A stretch of 45,184 nt of DNA from Zoogloeaceae bacterium (lineage in GTDB: Bacteria; Pseudomonadota; Gammaproteobacteria; Burkholderiales; Rhodocyclaceae). The translations under genes and the position numbers were made by a program. The notes below the pieces were generated by a model. It was not told the DNA's origin. It made no database searches and was given only the letters and a program-made list of their open reading frames with translations. Location of the stretch: contig JAISRR010000210.1 in NCBI GenBank assembly GCA_031273565.1, forward strand, positions 1 through 45,184, given 5' to 3'. Numbering within the stretch: the stretch's first letter is position 1; each line of letters opens with the position of its first letter. Of the stretch, positions 28,478 through 37,673 are shown piece by piece.

Positions 28478-29499
28478 TGAACACGTCTTCATCTCCCCAA
28501 CAACCCGCCGATTTTGCCGAAATCGCGCATCTCATCGTCGCTGCCCGGCAACGTGCCGTGCAGGCGGTCAATACCACGCTGATCGAGCTTTACTGGCAAA
28601 TTGGTGAACGTATCAGCCACAAAATCACCACCTCGGAATGGGGCGATGGCGTGGTTGCGCAGCTTGCCCGCTACCTTGCCCAAACACAACCGGGGTTGCG
28701 CGGTTTTACCGCGCGCAACCTTTTTCGGATGCGGCAATTTTATGAGGCGTACCATGACGACAAATTAGTCTCGCCACTGGTGCGACAATTGCCGTGGACG
28801 CATCACCTCATCATCCTGAGTCAGAGCAAAGTCCCGGAGGAACGGGAGTTTTACCTGCGCATGGCGGTACGGGAAAAATGGAGCAAACGGCAACTGGAAC
28901 GCCAATTTAAAACCGCCCTGTTTGAACGCAGCGTGTTGAACCCGGTAAAAGTGACGCCACTGGCGTCACAAATTCACCCGGAGGCGGAAACCATTTTTAA
29001 GGACAGCTATCTCGTTGAATTTCTTGGCTTGCCGCACACACATACTGAAGCCGATTTGCATCGTGGCCTGCTCTTGAAGCTGAAAGATTTTCTTATCGAG
29101 TTGGGTCGGGATTTTTGTTTTGTTGGCAGTGAATATCCCTTGCAGGTTGGCGGACGTGATTTCGCGCTGGATTTGCTGTTCTTCCATCGCGGCTTGAATT
29201 GTCTTGTGGCGATTGAATTGAAGGTCGGGCGTTTTGAGCCGGAATATCTGGGCAAACTCAATTTTTACCTCGAAGCTCTGGACAGGAACGTGAAAAAGCC
29301 GCACGAACGTCCGGCGATTGGCGTGTTGCTGTGCGCGAACAAGGATGATGAAGTGGTCGAGTATGCCTTGAGCCGCGCTACCTCGCCCGCGTTGATTGCC
29401 GAATACCAGACCAGGTTGCCGGACAAAACCTTGTTGCAGGCCAAACTGCGCGAGTTTTATCTGCAAAACACGTGCGACCCTGATGACGAAGAGGATTGA
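28474..29499 (+). CDS. PDDEXK nuclease domain protein, DUF1016 (YhcG) family
   Basis: N-terminal LIVAARQRAVQAVNTTLIELYWQIGERIS..., C-terminal GGRDFALDLLFFHRGLNCLVAIELKVGRFEPEYLGKLNFYLEALD. Confidence 0.95.
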   Translation: MMNTSSSPQQPADFAEIAHLIVAARQRAVQAVNTTLIELYWQIGERISHKITTSEWGDGVVAQLARYLAQTQPGLRGFTARNLFRMRQFYEAYHDDKLVSPLVRQLPWTHHLIILSQSKVPEEREFYLRMAVREKWSKRQLERQFKTALFERSVLNPVKVTPLASQIHPEAETIFKDSYLVEFLGLPHTHTEADLHRGLLLKLKDFLIELGRDFCFVGSEYPLQVGGRDFALDLLFFHRGLNCLVAIELKVGRFEPEYLGKLNFYLEALDRNVKKPHERPAIGVLLCANKDDEVVEYALSRATSPALIAEYQTRLPDKTLLQAKLREFYLQNTCDPDDEED

Positions 29500-29503
29500 C
29501 TCC

Positions 29504-31372
29504 ATGCCTGCCCCCAAAACCATCGCTTCCACGCAATCGCTCTCCGCTTTCGTCAAAAGCATCTGCGACATCATGCGCCGCTCGAACTGCGCCAGCGCCT
29601 TGCAGTATGTGCCGGAACTAACGTGGATTTTGTTCCTGCGAATTCTGGATGCTCAGGAGACGCGCGAGCAGGAAAAAGCGGAAGCGGTGGGCGCGAAATT
29701 TACGCCCGCCCTGAAAAGTCCTTACCGCTGGCAGGATTGGGCTGCGCCATATTCGGACAGGCCAGACCACGCCAAAACGCCGGAAGGTAAACCTTTTGGC
29801 TGGATGCGGCGGGAATTGTTCGCCGCAGGCGAAGGCGCGTTGTTTGATTTCATCAACAACGATTTGTTGCCGCACCTGACACTGGGAAATTTTGCCAGCG
29901 CAAACCGCAAGCAGCACATCATCAGCCGCATCATGACCGCTGTGGAACGGGTGCGCGTGGATTCGGAAACCAATTTGCTCGATATTCTCGACAAAGTTCA
30001 CGAAATCCATATCGACCATGTGGACGACACGCATTTCTTTACCTTGTCGCAGGTCTACGAAGACCTGCTGTTGAAAATGGGCGAGAAAAATTCCGACGGC
30101 GGACAGTTTTTTACGCCGCGTGAGGTCATCCGGGCAATGGTGCATACGGTCAATCCTGCGCCGGGACAAACGGTATACGACCCCTGTTGTGGCACGGGCG
30201 GTTTTCTCGCGGTTGCTTATGAGCACATTTCCCGTAAATTGGGCGCGTCTCCCGCCAGCACGGATATTGATGCCTTGAAGCACGATACTTTTTTCGGGCG
30301 CGAAAAAGAGAATCTTGTTTTCCCCATCGCGCTGGCAAACCTCGTTCTACACGGCATCGACTCGCCGAATTTGTGGCACGGTAATTCATTGACAGGCCGC
30401 GCCGCTTACGACGCGCTGTTCAAAAACGCGCCGCGCACTTTCGATGTCATCCTGACCAATCCGCCTTTCGGCGGCAACGAAGGAAAAGACGCGCAGAAAA
30501 ATTTTGCGTTTGAAACCAGCGCCACCCAGGTATTGTTTGTGCAGAACATCCTGAAAGAGCTATCGCCGCAAGGCACCTGCGCCATTGTGCTGGACGAGGG
30601 TTTGCTGTTTCGCACCAATGAAAGCGCCTTCGTGGAAACCAAGCGCATGCTGACGGACAAATGCGATTTATGGGCGATTGTCAGTCTGCCGGGCGGAGTG
30701 TTTTCCACCGCCGGGGCGGGGGTAAAAACCAATCTGCTCTTTTTCACCAAAGGCAAAAAGACCGAAAAAATCTGGTATTATGACCTGTCGCGCATCAAGG
30801 TGGGCAAAAAAACACCGCTTACATTGGCGCATTTCGGTTTCGATAAAGAAGGCAATATTCTGCCCGACGAGAGCTTGCCCGCCACGCTTACGGCGGAGTG
30901 GCGACAAGAGCGCCACGCGGAAGAACATTTCCCAAGTTATGCCCGAATGCTGGCTCAACGCGGCGCGCCGGAAGGCAATAGTCGTTATTCATGGACACTG
31001 GATTTCGCCGTCCGTCGCGCCAAGGCACGCGCCGAAATACAGCCATTAAGGGAAAAAACAAACGCCATTCGGACGGAAGCAGTCCGTCTCAAGGAACGGC
31101 TCAAACATGCGAAAAAGGCAAAAACCAGCGACGCTGAACTGGTTGCGCTGGAAGCGCAGATACGCGAAAAAGACTTGGCAATCCGTGATTTGGAAACGCA
31201 AGCAACCGCGATTGACGCCGCCGTTTTTGACCTGAAAGCAGTAAACCCCAATGCTATCGCCCAAACAGATGAGCGCACGCCCGCGCAAATCATCCAGAAC
31301 ATCGAAGACCAGGGACGCATCGTTTCTACGGCTTTGCGGCAGCTTCGTGTGCTGCTGGAGATAAAAGCATGA
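29504..31372 (+). CDS. hsdM: type I restriction-modification DNA methyltransferase subunit M
   Basis: EKNSDGGQFFTPREVIRAMVHTVNPAPGQTVYDPCCGTGGFLAVAYEHI, VILTNPPFGG; start chosen at MPAPKTIASTQSLSAF. Confidence 0.96.
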   Translation: MPAPKTIASTQSLSAFVKSICDIMRRSNCASALQYVPELTWILFLRILDAQETREQEKAEAVGAKFTPALKSPYRWQDWAAPYSDRPDHAKTPEGKPFGWMRRELFAAGEGALFDFINNDLLPHLTLGNFASANRKQHIISRIMTAVERVRVDSETNLLDILDKVHEIHIDHVDDTHFFTLSQVYEDLLLKMGEKNSDGGQFFTPREVIRAMVHTVNPAPGQTVYDPCCGTGGFLAVAYEHISRKLGASPASTDIDALKHDTFFGREKENLVFPIALANLVLHGIDSPNLWHGNSLTGRAAYDALFKNAPRTFDVILTNPPFGGNEGKDAQKNFAFETSATQVLFVQNILKELSPQGTCAIVLDEGLLFRTNESAFVETKRMLTDKCDLWAIVSLPGGVFSTAGAGVKTNLLFFTKGKKTEKIWYYDLSRIKVGKKTPLTLAHFGFDKEGNILPDESLPATLTAEWRQERHAEEHFPSYARMLAQRGAPEGNSRYSWTLDFAVRRAKARAEIQPLREKTNAIRTEAVRLKERLKHAKKAKTSDAELVALEAQIREKDLAIRDLETQATAIDAAVFDLKAVNPNAIAQTDERTPAQIIQNIEDQGRIVSTALRQLRVLLEIKA

Positions 31373-31454
31373 GCGTAAACATGAAGGTAAGCCCGTGAAA
31401 TCCGGCGATGTTGTCGGGCAGGCGTTGCTGCGCAAGCTGCAAACGAAATAAGCC

Positions 31455-34400
31455 ATGCGCATCCTGAATATCCGCTTCCAGAACCTGAATTCGCTGGTGG
31501 GTGAATGGGTGATCGACCTGACGCATCCGGCGTATTTGTCCGATGGCATTTTCGCCATCACCGGGCCGACCGGGGCGGGGAAGTCGACCATTCTCGACGC
31601 CATTTGTCTTGCGCTCTACGGACGCACGCCCCGGCTCAGCAAAATCAGTAAGGGCGTGAATGAAATCATCTCCCGTCAGACCGGCGAATGTTTTGCCGAA
31701 GTGACTTTTGAAACCGGGGCGGGGCGTTATCGTTGCCATTGGAGCCAGCGGCGCGCGCGCGGTAAGCCGGATGGGGAACTGCAAGCGCCGCAACACGAAA
31801 TTTCCGATGCGGCGAGCGGAAAAGTGATGGCGACAAAAATCCGGGAAGTGGCGGAACAAATCGAGGCCGCCACCGGCATGGATTTCGAGCGTTTCACCCG
31901 CTCCATGCTGCTCGCCCAGGGCGGGTTCGCCGCGTTTCTGGAGGCTTCTCCCGACGGGCGGGCGCCCATTCTGGAACAGATCACCGGCACGGAGATTTAC
32001 AGCCAGATTTCCATCCGCACGCATGAGCGGCGTTCCGATGAACGCAAAAAGCTGGATGCCCTGCGGGACAAACTGGCGGGAATACCCTTGCTTGCGCCGG
32101 AAGTGGAACAGCAATCCGCAAACGAACTCACGCGGAAAACGGAACTGGATAACACGCGCTTACAACAAATTTCCCACAAGAATCAGGCCATCGCCTGGCT
32201 CGAAGGCATATTCCGACTGGAAACGGAATTGCAGTCGCTCATCCGGGAAAAGCGGACCCTGCAAACGCAGATGGAAACCTTCGCGCCGGAGCGGGCGCGG
32301 CTCGATGCCGCGCAGCGGGCGCTGGAACTGGCCGCCGATTACACCCGCCTGAGCGAAGCGAGGAAGGCGCAGGCAAGCGATCAACTCGCTTTGCGGGAGC
32401 ATCGTGAATCGCTCCCCCGACACACCGAAGCCGCCCGGCAGGGCGAACGCGATTTGCAGGCGGCGACCCGGCAGCTTGAGGCAAACAAGGCGGAACAGCA
32501 GCAAACCTTGCCCATTTTGCGCAAGGCGCGCGAACTGGATACGAAAATCGCCGCGCAGGAAGCGCCCATCAAAACGGCGTCCGCCGCCATCGCGGAACAG
32601 GAAATCAGCCTCAAGGCATTGACGGCGCGTCAGGATAACGACATCAAGGCGTTGGAGGCGCAACGTAAAACCGGAGCAGCCCTGCGCCAGCAGTTGCAGG
32701 CCACGCAGGCGGATGGCGCGTTGGTGGAAGGCTTGTCCGGGCTGGCGGGGCGATTTGCGGCCTTGCAAACCTTGCATCGCCAGTTGGCGGAAAAACAGGA
32801 CGAAATCATTGCCGCCGACAAAACCTTGCGGCAGGCGACAGCGCAGGTCGCGGAAAAACGGGCGGCGACGGCAAAGGAATCGCAACGGGCAGCCCTGCAA
32901 GCGTCGCTCGCCGAAAAACAGGCGGCATGGACAACATTGCTCGAAAACCGGACGCTGGCGGATTGGCGCAACCGTCAGATCGCGCTCGTCACCCGCGACC
33001 ACACGCTCGCCAGAATGCGGGAAGCCGTGCGTGCCCGCGCGCAGGCGGAGCAGGCGCTGCGCGAACTGAGCCTGCGACAAACGGCGCTGGCCGCCGAAGC
33101 GGTCGCGCTCACCCACGCGCTTGCGAAGGATGTCGAACGACAGGGCGCGCTTGCCAAAGAGCGGGATTTACTGGAAACCCAGCTCAACCTGCTGCAAAAA
33201 ATTGAAGACCTGCAAACGGCGCGTCACCAACTCCGGGATGGTGAAGCCTGCCCCTTGTGCGGCGCGTTGGAGCATCCGTTTGCGCGGGGAAACATCCCCT
33301 CCCCGAACGCAACCCGGCAAAGTCTGGAGGCGCTGAAACGCGAAATAAAAAGTGTGGAAGCGGCGATTGCCCAGACCGGAATCAAACAGGCGCAAGCGGA
33401 CAAGGAGCGGGAACAGGCGACGCTTCGCCAGAAAGAACACGCTGAAAGTATCGCGGCGGCAGATCGTTTGCTGGGCGGTTTATTGACGGAAACGGGGGTG
33501 GAATTGAACGCCGCCGATGCCGCGCTGACCGAAAAGCTGGCGACCTTGCAGGCGGATAACGCCCGACAACTTGCGCAGAGCGCCCGCACGCTGGAGGCCG
33601 CCGAAGTTGCCGAAGCCGCGTTGAATGTTTTACACGCCGCGCTTGAGCAGGCCAGGGCGGCGGAAATACAGGCAGAGCGCGAGATTCAGGCTGCGGTTCA
33701 CCAATGCGAGCGCGCTGCGGAACGGCTCGAACGACTGAAACAGGAGGCCGCCGCGTATCAGGCGCAAGCGCGTCAGGATTTGCAGCAGGCCATTGCGGCG
33801 GTGCAGCCCTTCGACATCGCCACGCTGACGGCGGACAAGCTGCAAGCGGTTCTCGAACAATTAACCATCCGGCGCGACCAATGGCTGACGCGGCAAAAAG
33901 AGAACACCGCACTCGAACAAAAAATCACCGCCCTGGAACAGCAAACGCGCTATCAGGCCGAGCAGATGCAAAACGCGGAACGCAAACTGGGTCAGCAACG
34001 GGAACAACAAGCCGGTCTTCTGCGCGAACGGGAAAATCTGCTTGCCGAACGGCAAAAAATATTCGGCGATAAAAAGACGGACAGCGAAGAAGCCCGCCTT
34101 GCCGCCGCCATCGAAACCGCCGAAAAAATGCGGGAAGCCGCCCGGCAAAAACAGAGCGCGGTGACGCAAACGCTTCAGCAATGGAACACCCGCATCGACA
34201 CGCTGGAAAAGGCGATCAAGGCGCGGGATGCGCAACTGCATGAATTAAACGCCGACTTTCTGACGCGCTTGCGCCTTGCCGGGTTTGCCGGTGAAGCCGA
34301 CCATCAGGCCGCCAGCCTGCCGGAAAATGAACGCAAACATCTGGCGACGACGGCGCAAAAGCTCGCGGAGAAAAGCGCCGAAATCGCGGCGAAAGAAGTG

Positions 34401-35153
34401 GAAAAAACCGGCCTGCTGGCGACGGAGCGCGAAAAGCGATTAACCGCTCAATCCGTCGAGGAACTGAAAACCGAACGCGATGCTTTGGCGGACGAGCAAA
34501 AACAACTCCAGCAAGACATCGGCGCGCTGCGGAAAAGTTTGCGGGACAACGAAAACCTGAAGCAGCAATACGCCGTGCAAGCGGAAGCGATTACGGCGCA
34601 ACAACGCGAATGCGCGCGTTGGGAGGCGTTGCATGAATTGATTGGTTCTTCCGATGGCAAAAAGTACCGCAATTTCGCTCAAGGGTTGACCTTTGAAATC
34701 ATGATTGGCCATGCCAACCGGCAATTGCGGAAAATGACCGAGCGTTACCTGCTCACGCGCGATGACGACAACCCGCTGGAACTGGGCGTCATCGACAATT
34801 ATCAGGCGGGCGAAATCCGCTCCACCCGCAATCTTTCCGGCGGCGAAAGTTTTATCATCAGCCTTTCGCTGGCGCTGGGGCTGTCCCATATGGCCAGCCG
34901 GAATGTCCGGGTGGATTCGCTGTTTCTCGACGAAGGTTTCGGCGCGCTCGACGAAGAAGCCCTGGACACCGCGCTGGAAACCCTTGCCGGTTTGCCGCAG
35001 GACGGCAAGCTGATCGGCATTATTTCCCACGTTCCGGCAATCCGGGAACGCATCGGCGTCCAGATACACGTCACGCCGCAAACCGGCGGTCGCAGCCGAA
35101 TCGACGGGCCGGGATGCGGCAATGGGCCAACGCTTGCCGCGCCGTTGACATGA
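31455..35153 (+). CDS. sbcC: exonuclease SbcCD ATPase subunit C
   Basis: ITGPTGAGKSTILDAICLALYG Walker A, long coiled coil with CPLCG zinc hook, NLSGGESFIISLSLALGLS, LFLDEGFGALDEEALDTALETL. Confidence 0.97.
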   Translation: MRILNIRFQNLNSLVGEWVIDLTHPAYLSDGIFAITGPTGAGKSTILDAICLALYGRTPRLSKISKGVNEIISRQTGECFAEVTFETGAGRYRCHWSQRRARGKPDGELQAPQHEISDAASGKVMATKIREVAEQIEAATGMDFERFTRSMLLAQGGFAAFLEASPDGRAPILEQITGTEIYSQISIRTHERRSDERKKLDALRDKLAGIPLLAPEVEQQSANELTRKTELDNTRLQQISHKNQAIAWLEGIFRLETELQSLIREKRTLQTQMETFAPERARLDAAQRALELAADYTRLSEARKAQASDQLALREHRESLPRHTEAARQGERDLQAATRQLEANKAEQQQTLPILRKARELDTKIAAQEAPIKTASAAIAEQEISLKALTARQDNDIKALEAQRKTGAALRQQLQATQADGALVEGLSGLAGRFAALQTLHRQLAEKQDEIIAADKTLRQATAQVAEKRAATAKESQRAALQASLAEKQAAWTTLLENRTLADWRNRQIALVTRDHTLARMREAVRARAQAEQALRELSLRQTALAAEAVALTHALAKDVERQGALAKERDLLETQLNLLQKIEDLQTARHQLRDGEACPLCGALEHPFARGNIPSPNATRQSLEALKREIKSVEAAIAQTGIKQAQADKEREQATLRQKEHAESIAAADRLLGGLLTETGVELNAADAALTEKLATLQADNARQLAQSARTLEAAEVAEAALNVLHAALEQARAAEIQAEREIQAAVHQCERAAERLERLKQEAAAYQAQARQDLQQAIAAVQPFDIATLTADKLQAVLEQLTIRRDQWLTRQKENTALEQKITALEQQTRYQAEQMQNAERKLGQQREQQAGLLRERENLLAERQKIFGDKKTDSEEARLAAAIETAEKMREAARQKQSAVTQTLQQWNTRIDTLEKAIKARDAQLHELNADFLTRLRLAGFAGEADHQAASLPENERKHLATTAQKLAEKSAEIAAKEVEKTGLLATEREKRLTAQSVEELKTERDALADEQKQLQQDIGALRKSLRDNENLKQQYAVQAEAITAQQRECARWEALHELIGSSDGKKYRNFAQGLTFEIMIGHANRQLRKMTERYLLTRDDDNPLELGVIDNYQAGEIRSTRNLSGGESFIISLSLALGLSHMASRNVRVDSLFLDEGFGALDEEALDTALETLAGLPQDGKLIGIISHVPAIRERIGVQIHVTPQTGGRSRIDGPGCGNGPTLAAPLT

Positions 35154-35223
35154 AAAAACGCGCCGCGCCAAACCCGCGATTCAGGTTTGACGCGATGCAT
35201 TTTTACGGCGGATTAACCCGGAT

Positions 35224-36444
35224 TCAACCGGGACCCAGTTTGTTGCCGCATTCGCCGCAAAAGAAGTCGCCGGGCGTAATGGGGGTCTGGCATTTGGGGC
35301 AAAGGCTGGCGGCGGGTTGATCGTTTGTCGCCGGAGCCGTTGGCGCAACCGGCGGCGTTTCGGCGGCTTCCGTCTGAGCGGGCGCGGCTGCCCGGGTCGC
35401 AGTTTGCGTTTCAGCGGCTGCGGCTTCCTGTTGCTGACGGCGGAGTTCCCGTGCTTCTTCCAGTCGTCGTTTGGATTCTTCCTTGATGGCCTGCGCTTTC
35501 TCCCGCGCTTCCGCCAGCCGTTGGCCAATCAGTTTTTCTGTTTCAGTCGGGTCGAGGTCGGCGGAAAGTTTGCGATAAATCAGGTTCAGTCCCAGCAGAA
35601 ACACGGCGTTCAAGGCGCTGAATGCCAGCACGAACAACACGCTGCCGCCGAATGCGACAGCCCTCAGGTAATTTATGCCGTCGGTGTTATAACCGTAAAG
35701 ACGGTAAAGCGGATTGAAGGAGAGGTTGGGGGTAATGTCCAAAATGGCGCCGGAAAGCCCCGCCACGGAGAAAAAGCCCAGGCCGAGAATACCGCCCAAT
35801 ACGACACTGCTGACCAACAGCAGGAGCAAATAGAGCAATATCAGGCTGACCAGCAAATCCGCCGTGCGTCTGGTTGCGATTTGCCAGAGCATGGCGAGTG
35901 CGTTCTGGATGCTGGCGCCGTTCCAGATGGCGGGGGCGGCCATGGAAAAGGCCACGGAAAGGCTGAACAGCAGGAAGCCGCTCACAACGACCAGCACGGG
36001 GAAAACCACGGCGTAAAGCGCCGGGCCAATGCCGGGGATTTTGCAAATGAACAGGAGGATTGCCATCAGGATGTAGACAATCAGCACGACCACAAAAGCG
36101 CACAGCGCCACGGCGAAAATCCGCAAGGCGGCAGGCACGCTATCCAGCACGGCCAGCAACATCGGGCGCACCGGCAGTTCCTGCGCCTGATCCATGAGGG
36201 TCAGCCCCACGGCGGAAACGCCGCAATAACCCACCAGCGCCGCCAACAGGGTGAATATTGCAGGGATAATCCCGGTCTCCATCGCGATTCCCAGCCTGAC
36301 GCCCAGATACGTCAGAAGCAAAGCGGCGCCAAGAAAAATGATCGACAACAATACGGCGCGCCAGTTGCGCAGCCCTTCAACCGCCCGCAGCAAACTCCCA
36401 TACCGGGCGCTGCTGACGGACAGACCTGATGATGCTTGAGTCAT
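35224..36444 (-). CDS. hypothetical polytopic membrane protein with charged coiled-coil segment and C-terminal zinc ribbon
   Basis: Several hydrophobic segments, Glu/Arg/Lys-rich helix, low-complexity Ala/Thr/Pro linker, C-terminal CPKCQTPITPGDFFCGECGNKLG. Confidence 0.85.
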   Translation of the reverse strand: MTQASSGLSVSSARYGSLLRAVEGLRNWRAVLLSIIFLGAALLLTYLGVRLGIAMETGIIPAIFTLLAALVGYCGVSAVGLTLMDQAQELPVRPMLLAVLDSVPAALRIFAVALCAFVVVLIVYILMAILLFICKIPGIGPALYAVVFPVLVVVSGFLLFSLSVAFSMAAPAIWNGASIQNALAMLWQIATRRTADLLVSLILLYLLLLLVSSVVLGGILGLGFFSVAGLSGAILDITPNLSFNPLYRLYGYNTDGINYLRAVAFGGSVLFVLAFSALNAVFLLGLNLIYRKLSADLDPTETEKLIGQRLAEAREKAQAIKEESKRRLEEARELRRQQQEAAAAETQTATRAAAPAQTEAAETPPVAPTAPATNDQPAASLCPKCQTPITPGDFFCGECGNKLGPG

Positions 36445-36695
36445 GATGCTTCCTTCATGTTGAAAATGGATGCTGCAAAGATGATCGACGAGGGAGTGTA
36501 ATGCAAAATTGTTAGTCGGTGCGGACGCTTCATTTTTGACGTCGACAGGGTTGCAGGGAACGTGGATACCCTCACCGGGAGGCTGCCGGAATCGCCGGAT
36601 ACCCTGCATTCCGCGATGCGCTAAAATGATGTCAGCAGAATTGGACGGGAGATCCTTCTTCTGCGCCGTCGGTTTAAAACTGGAGGCAGTTTGCA

Positions 36696-37604
36696 ATGAA
36701 CATACGAACTTTAATCTTGTTCGCCGCCTGCGTGGCGGTATTGCCCATGCAATCCGGAATGGCCGCCGACGCTACGCCGGGCGCGCTCACCGGAACGCTG
36801 GAAAAAGCCAGGACAACCGGGGCGATTGTCATCAGTTATCGGCTTGCCAATGTGCCGTTTTCCTACCTTGACGATACTTTTCGACCTACCGGCTATGCCA
36901 AGGAACTGTGTGATCGCGTGGTCGATACAATCAAACAGGAATTCTCCCTGCCGGAACTGAAAACCATCTATCTGCCAGTGCGGGCCGATGACCGCATCAG
37001 CGCGTTGCGCAGGGGCGCCATTGATCTGGAGTGCGGTTCCACCACCGATACCCCGGAACGACGCGAACTCGTCGATTTTTCCCTGGCCTATTTCATTGCC
37101 CATATTCGCCTGCTGGCGCCCAAAAGCGCGCATATCCGGGATTTGAATGATCTGGTGAATAAAAACCTTGTCGTCACCACGGGCACGACCGCCGAGAACG
37201 TCATCCGGGAAAAACTGAAACACGCCCATTCCGGCATCCGGCTCCTGCAAGGCAAAACCCACTCGGATGCTTTCCTGATGGTCGAGAGCGGCCGCGCCGC
37301 AGCCTACGCGACGGACGACATATTGCTTGCGGGGCTGATCGCCAATTCGCGCCACCCCGATGCTTACGAGATTGTCGGCCCGCCGTTGAGCAGCGAGAGT
37401 TATGCAATCATGATGCGAAAGGGCGATGCGCAGTTGAAAGCCGTTGTGAACCAGGCGCTCACCCGCTTGATGCTCTCCGGCGAAGCGCCGAAACTCTACA
37501 ATCGCTGGTTCATGACCCCGATTCCACCTTCCGGCGTCATCATCAATCTGCCGATGAGCGCCGAACTGAAAAACATCTTCACCAGCCCGGAGGAAAAACC
37601 TTGA
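36696..37604 (+). CDS. extracellular solute-binding protein family 3 (amino acid ABC transporter-like periplasmic protein)
   Basis: Signal peptide, FSYLDDTFRPTGYAKELCDRVVDTIK, DLECGSTTDTPERRELVDFSLAYF, NKNLVVTTGTTAENVIREKL. Confidence 0.93.
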   Translation: MNIRTLILFAACVAVLPMQSGMAADATPGALTGTLEKARTTGAIVISYRLANVPFSYLDDTFRPTGYAKELCDRVVDTIKQEFSLPELKTIYLPVRADDRISALRRGAIDLECGSTTDTPERRELVDFSLAYFIAHIRLLAPKSAHIRDLNDLVNKNLVVTTGTTAENVIREKLKHAHSGIRLLQGKTHSDAFLMVESGRAAAYATDDILLAGLIANSRHPDAYEIVGPPLSSESYAIMMRKGDAQLKAVVNQALTRLMLSGEAPKLYNRWFMTPIPPSGVIINLPMSAELKNIFTSPEEKP

Positions 37605-37673
37605 GGCGCGACCACCCCAATCCTGTACGATGCGGCTGAGGCGTTGTTTATGTAGCACAGAGGAATAATTTTA

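Noticed and set aside
28951-28969. Perfect palindrome GTGACGCCA-C-TGGCGTCAC in the DUF1016 gene
   Set aside because: Lies within coding sequence (VTPLAS), no repeat copies noticed elsewhere in the window; insufficient to call a site.
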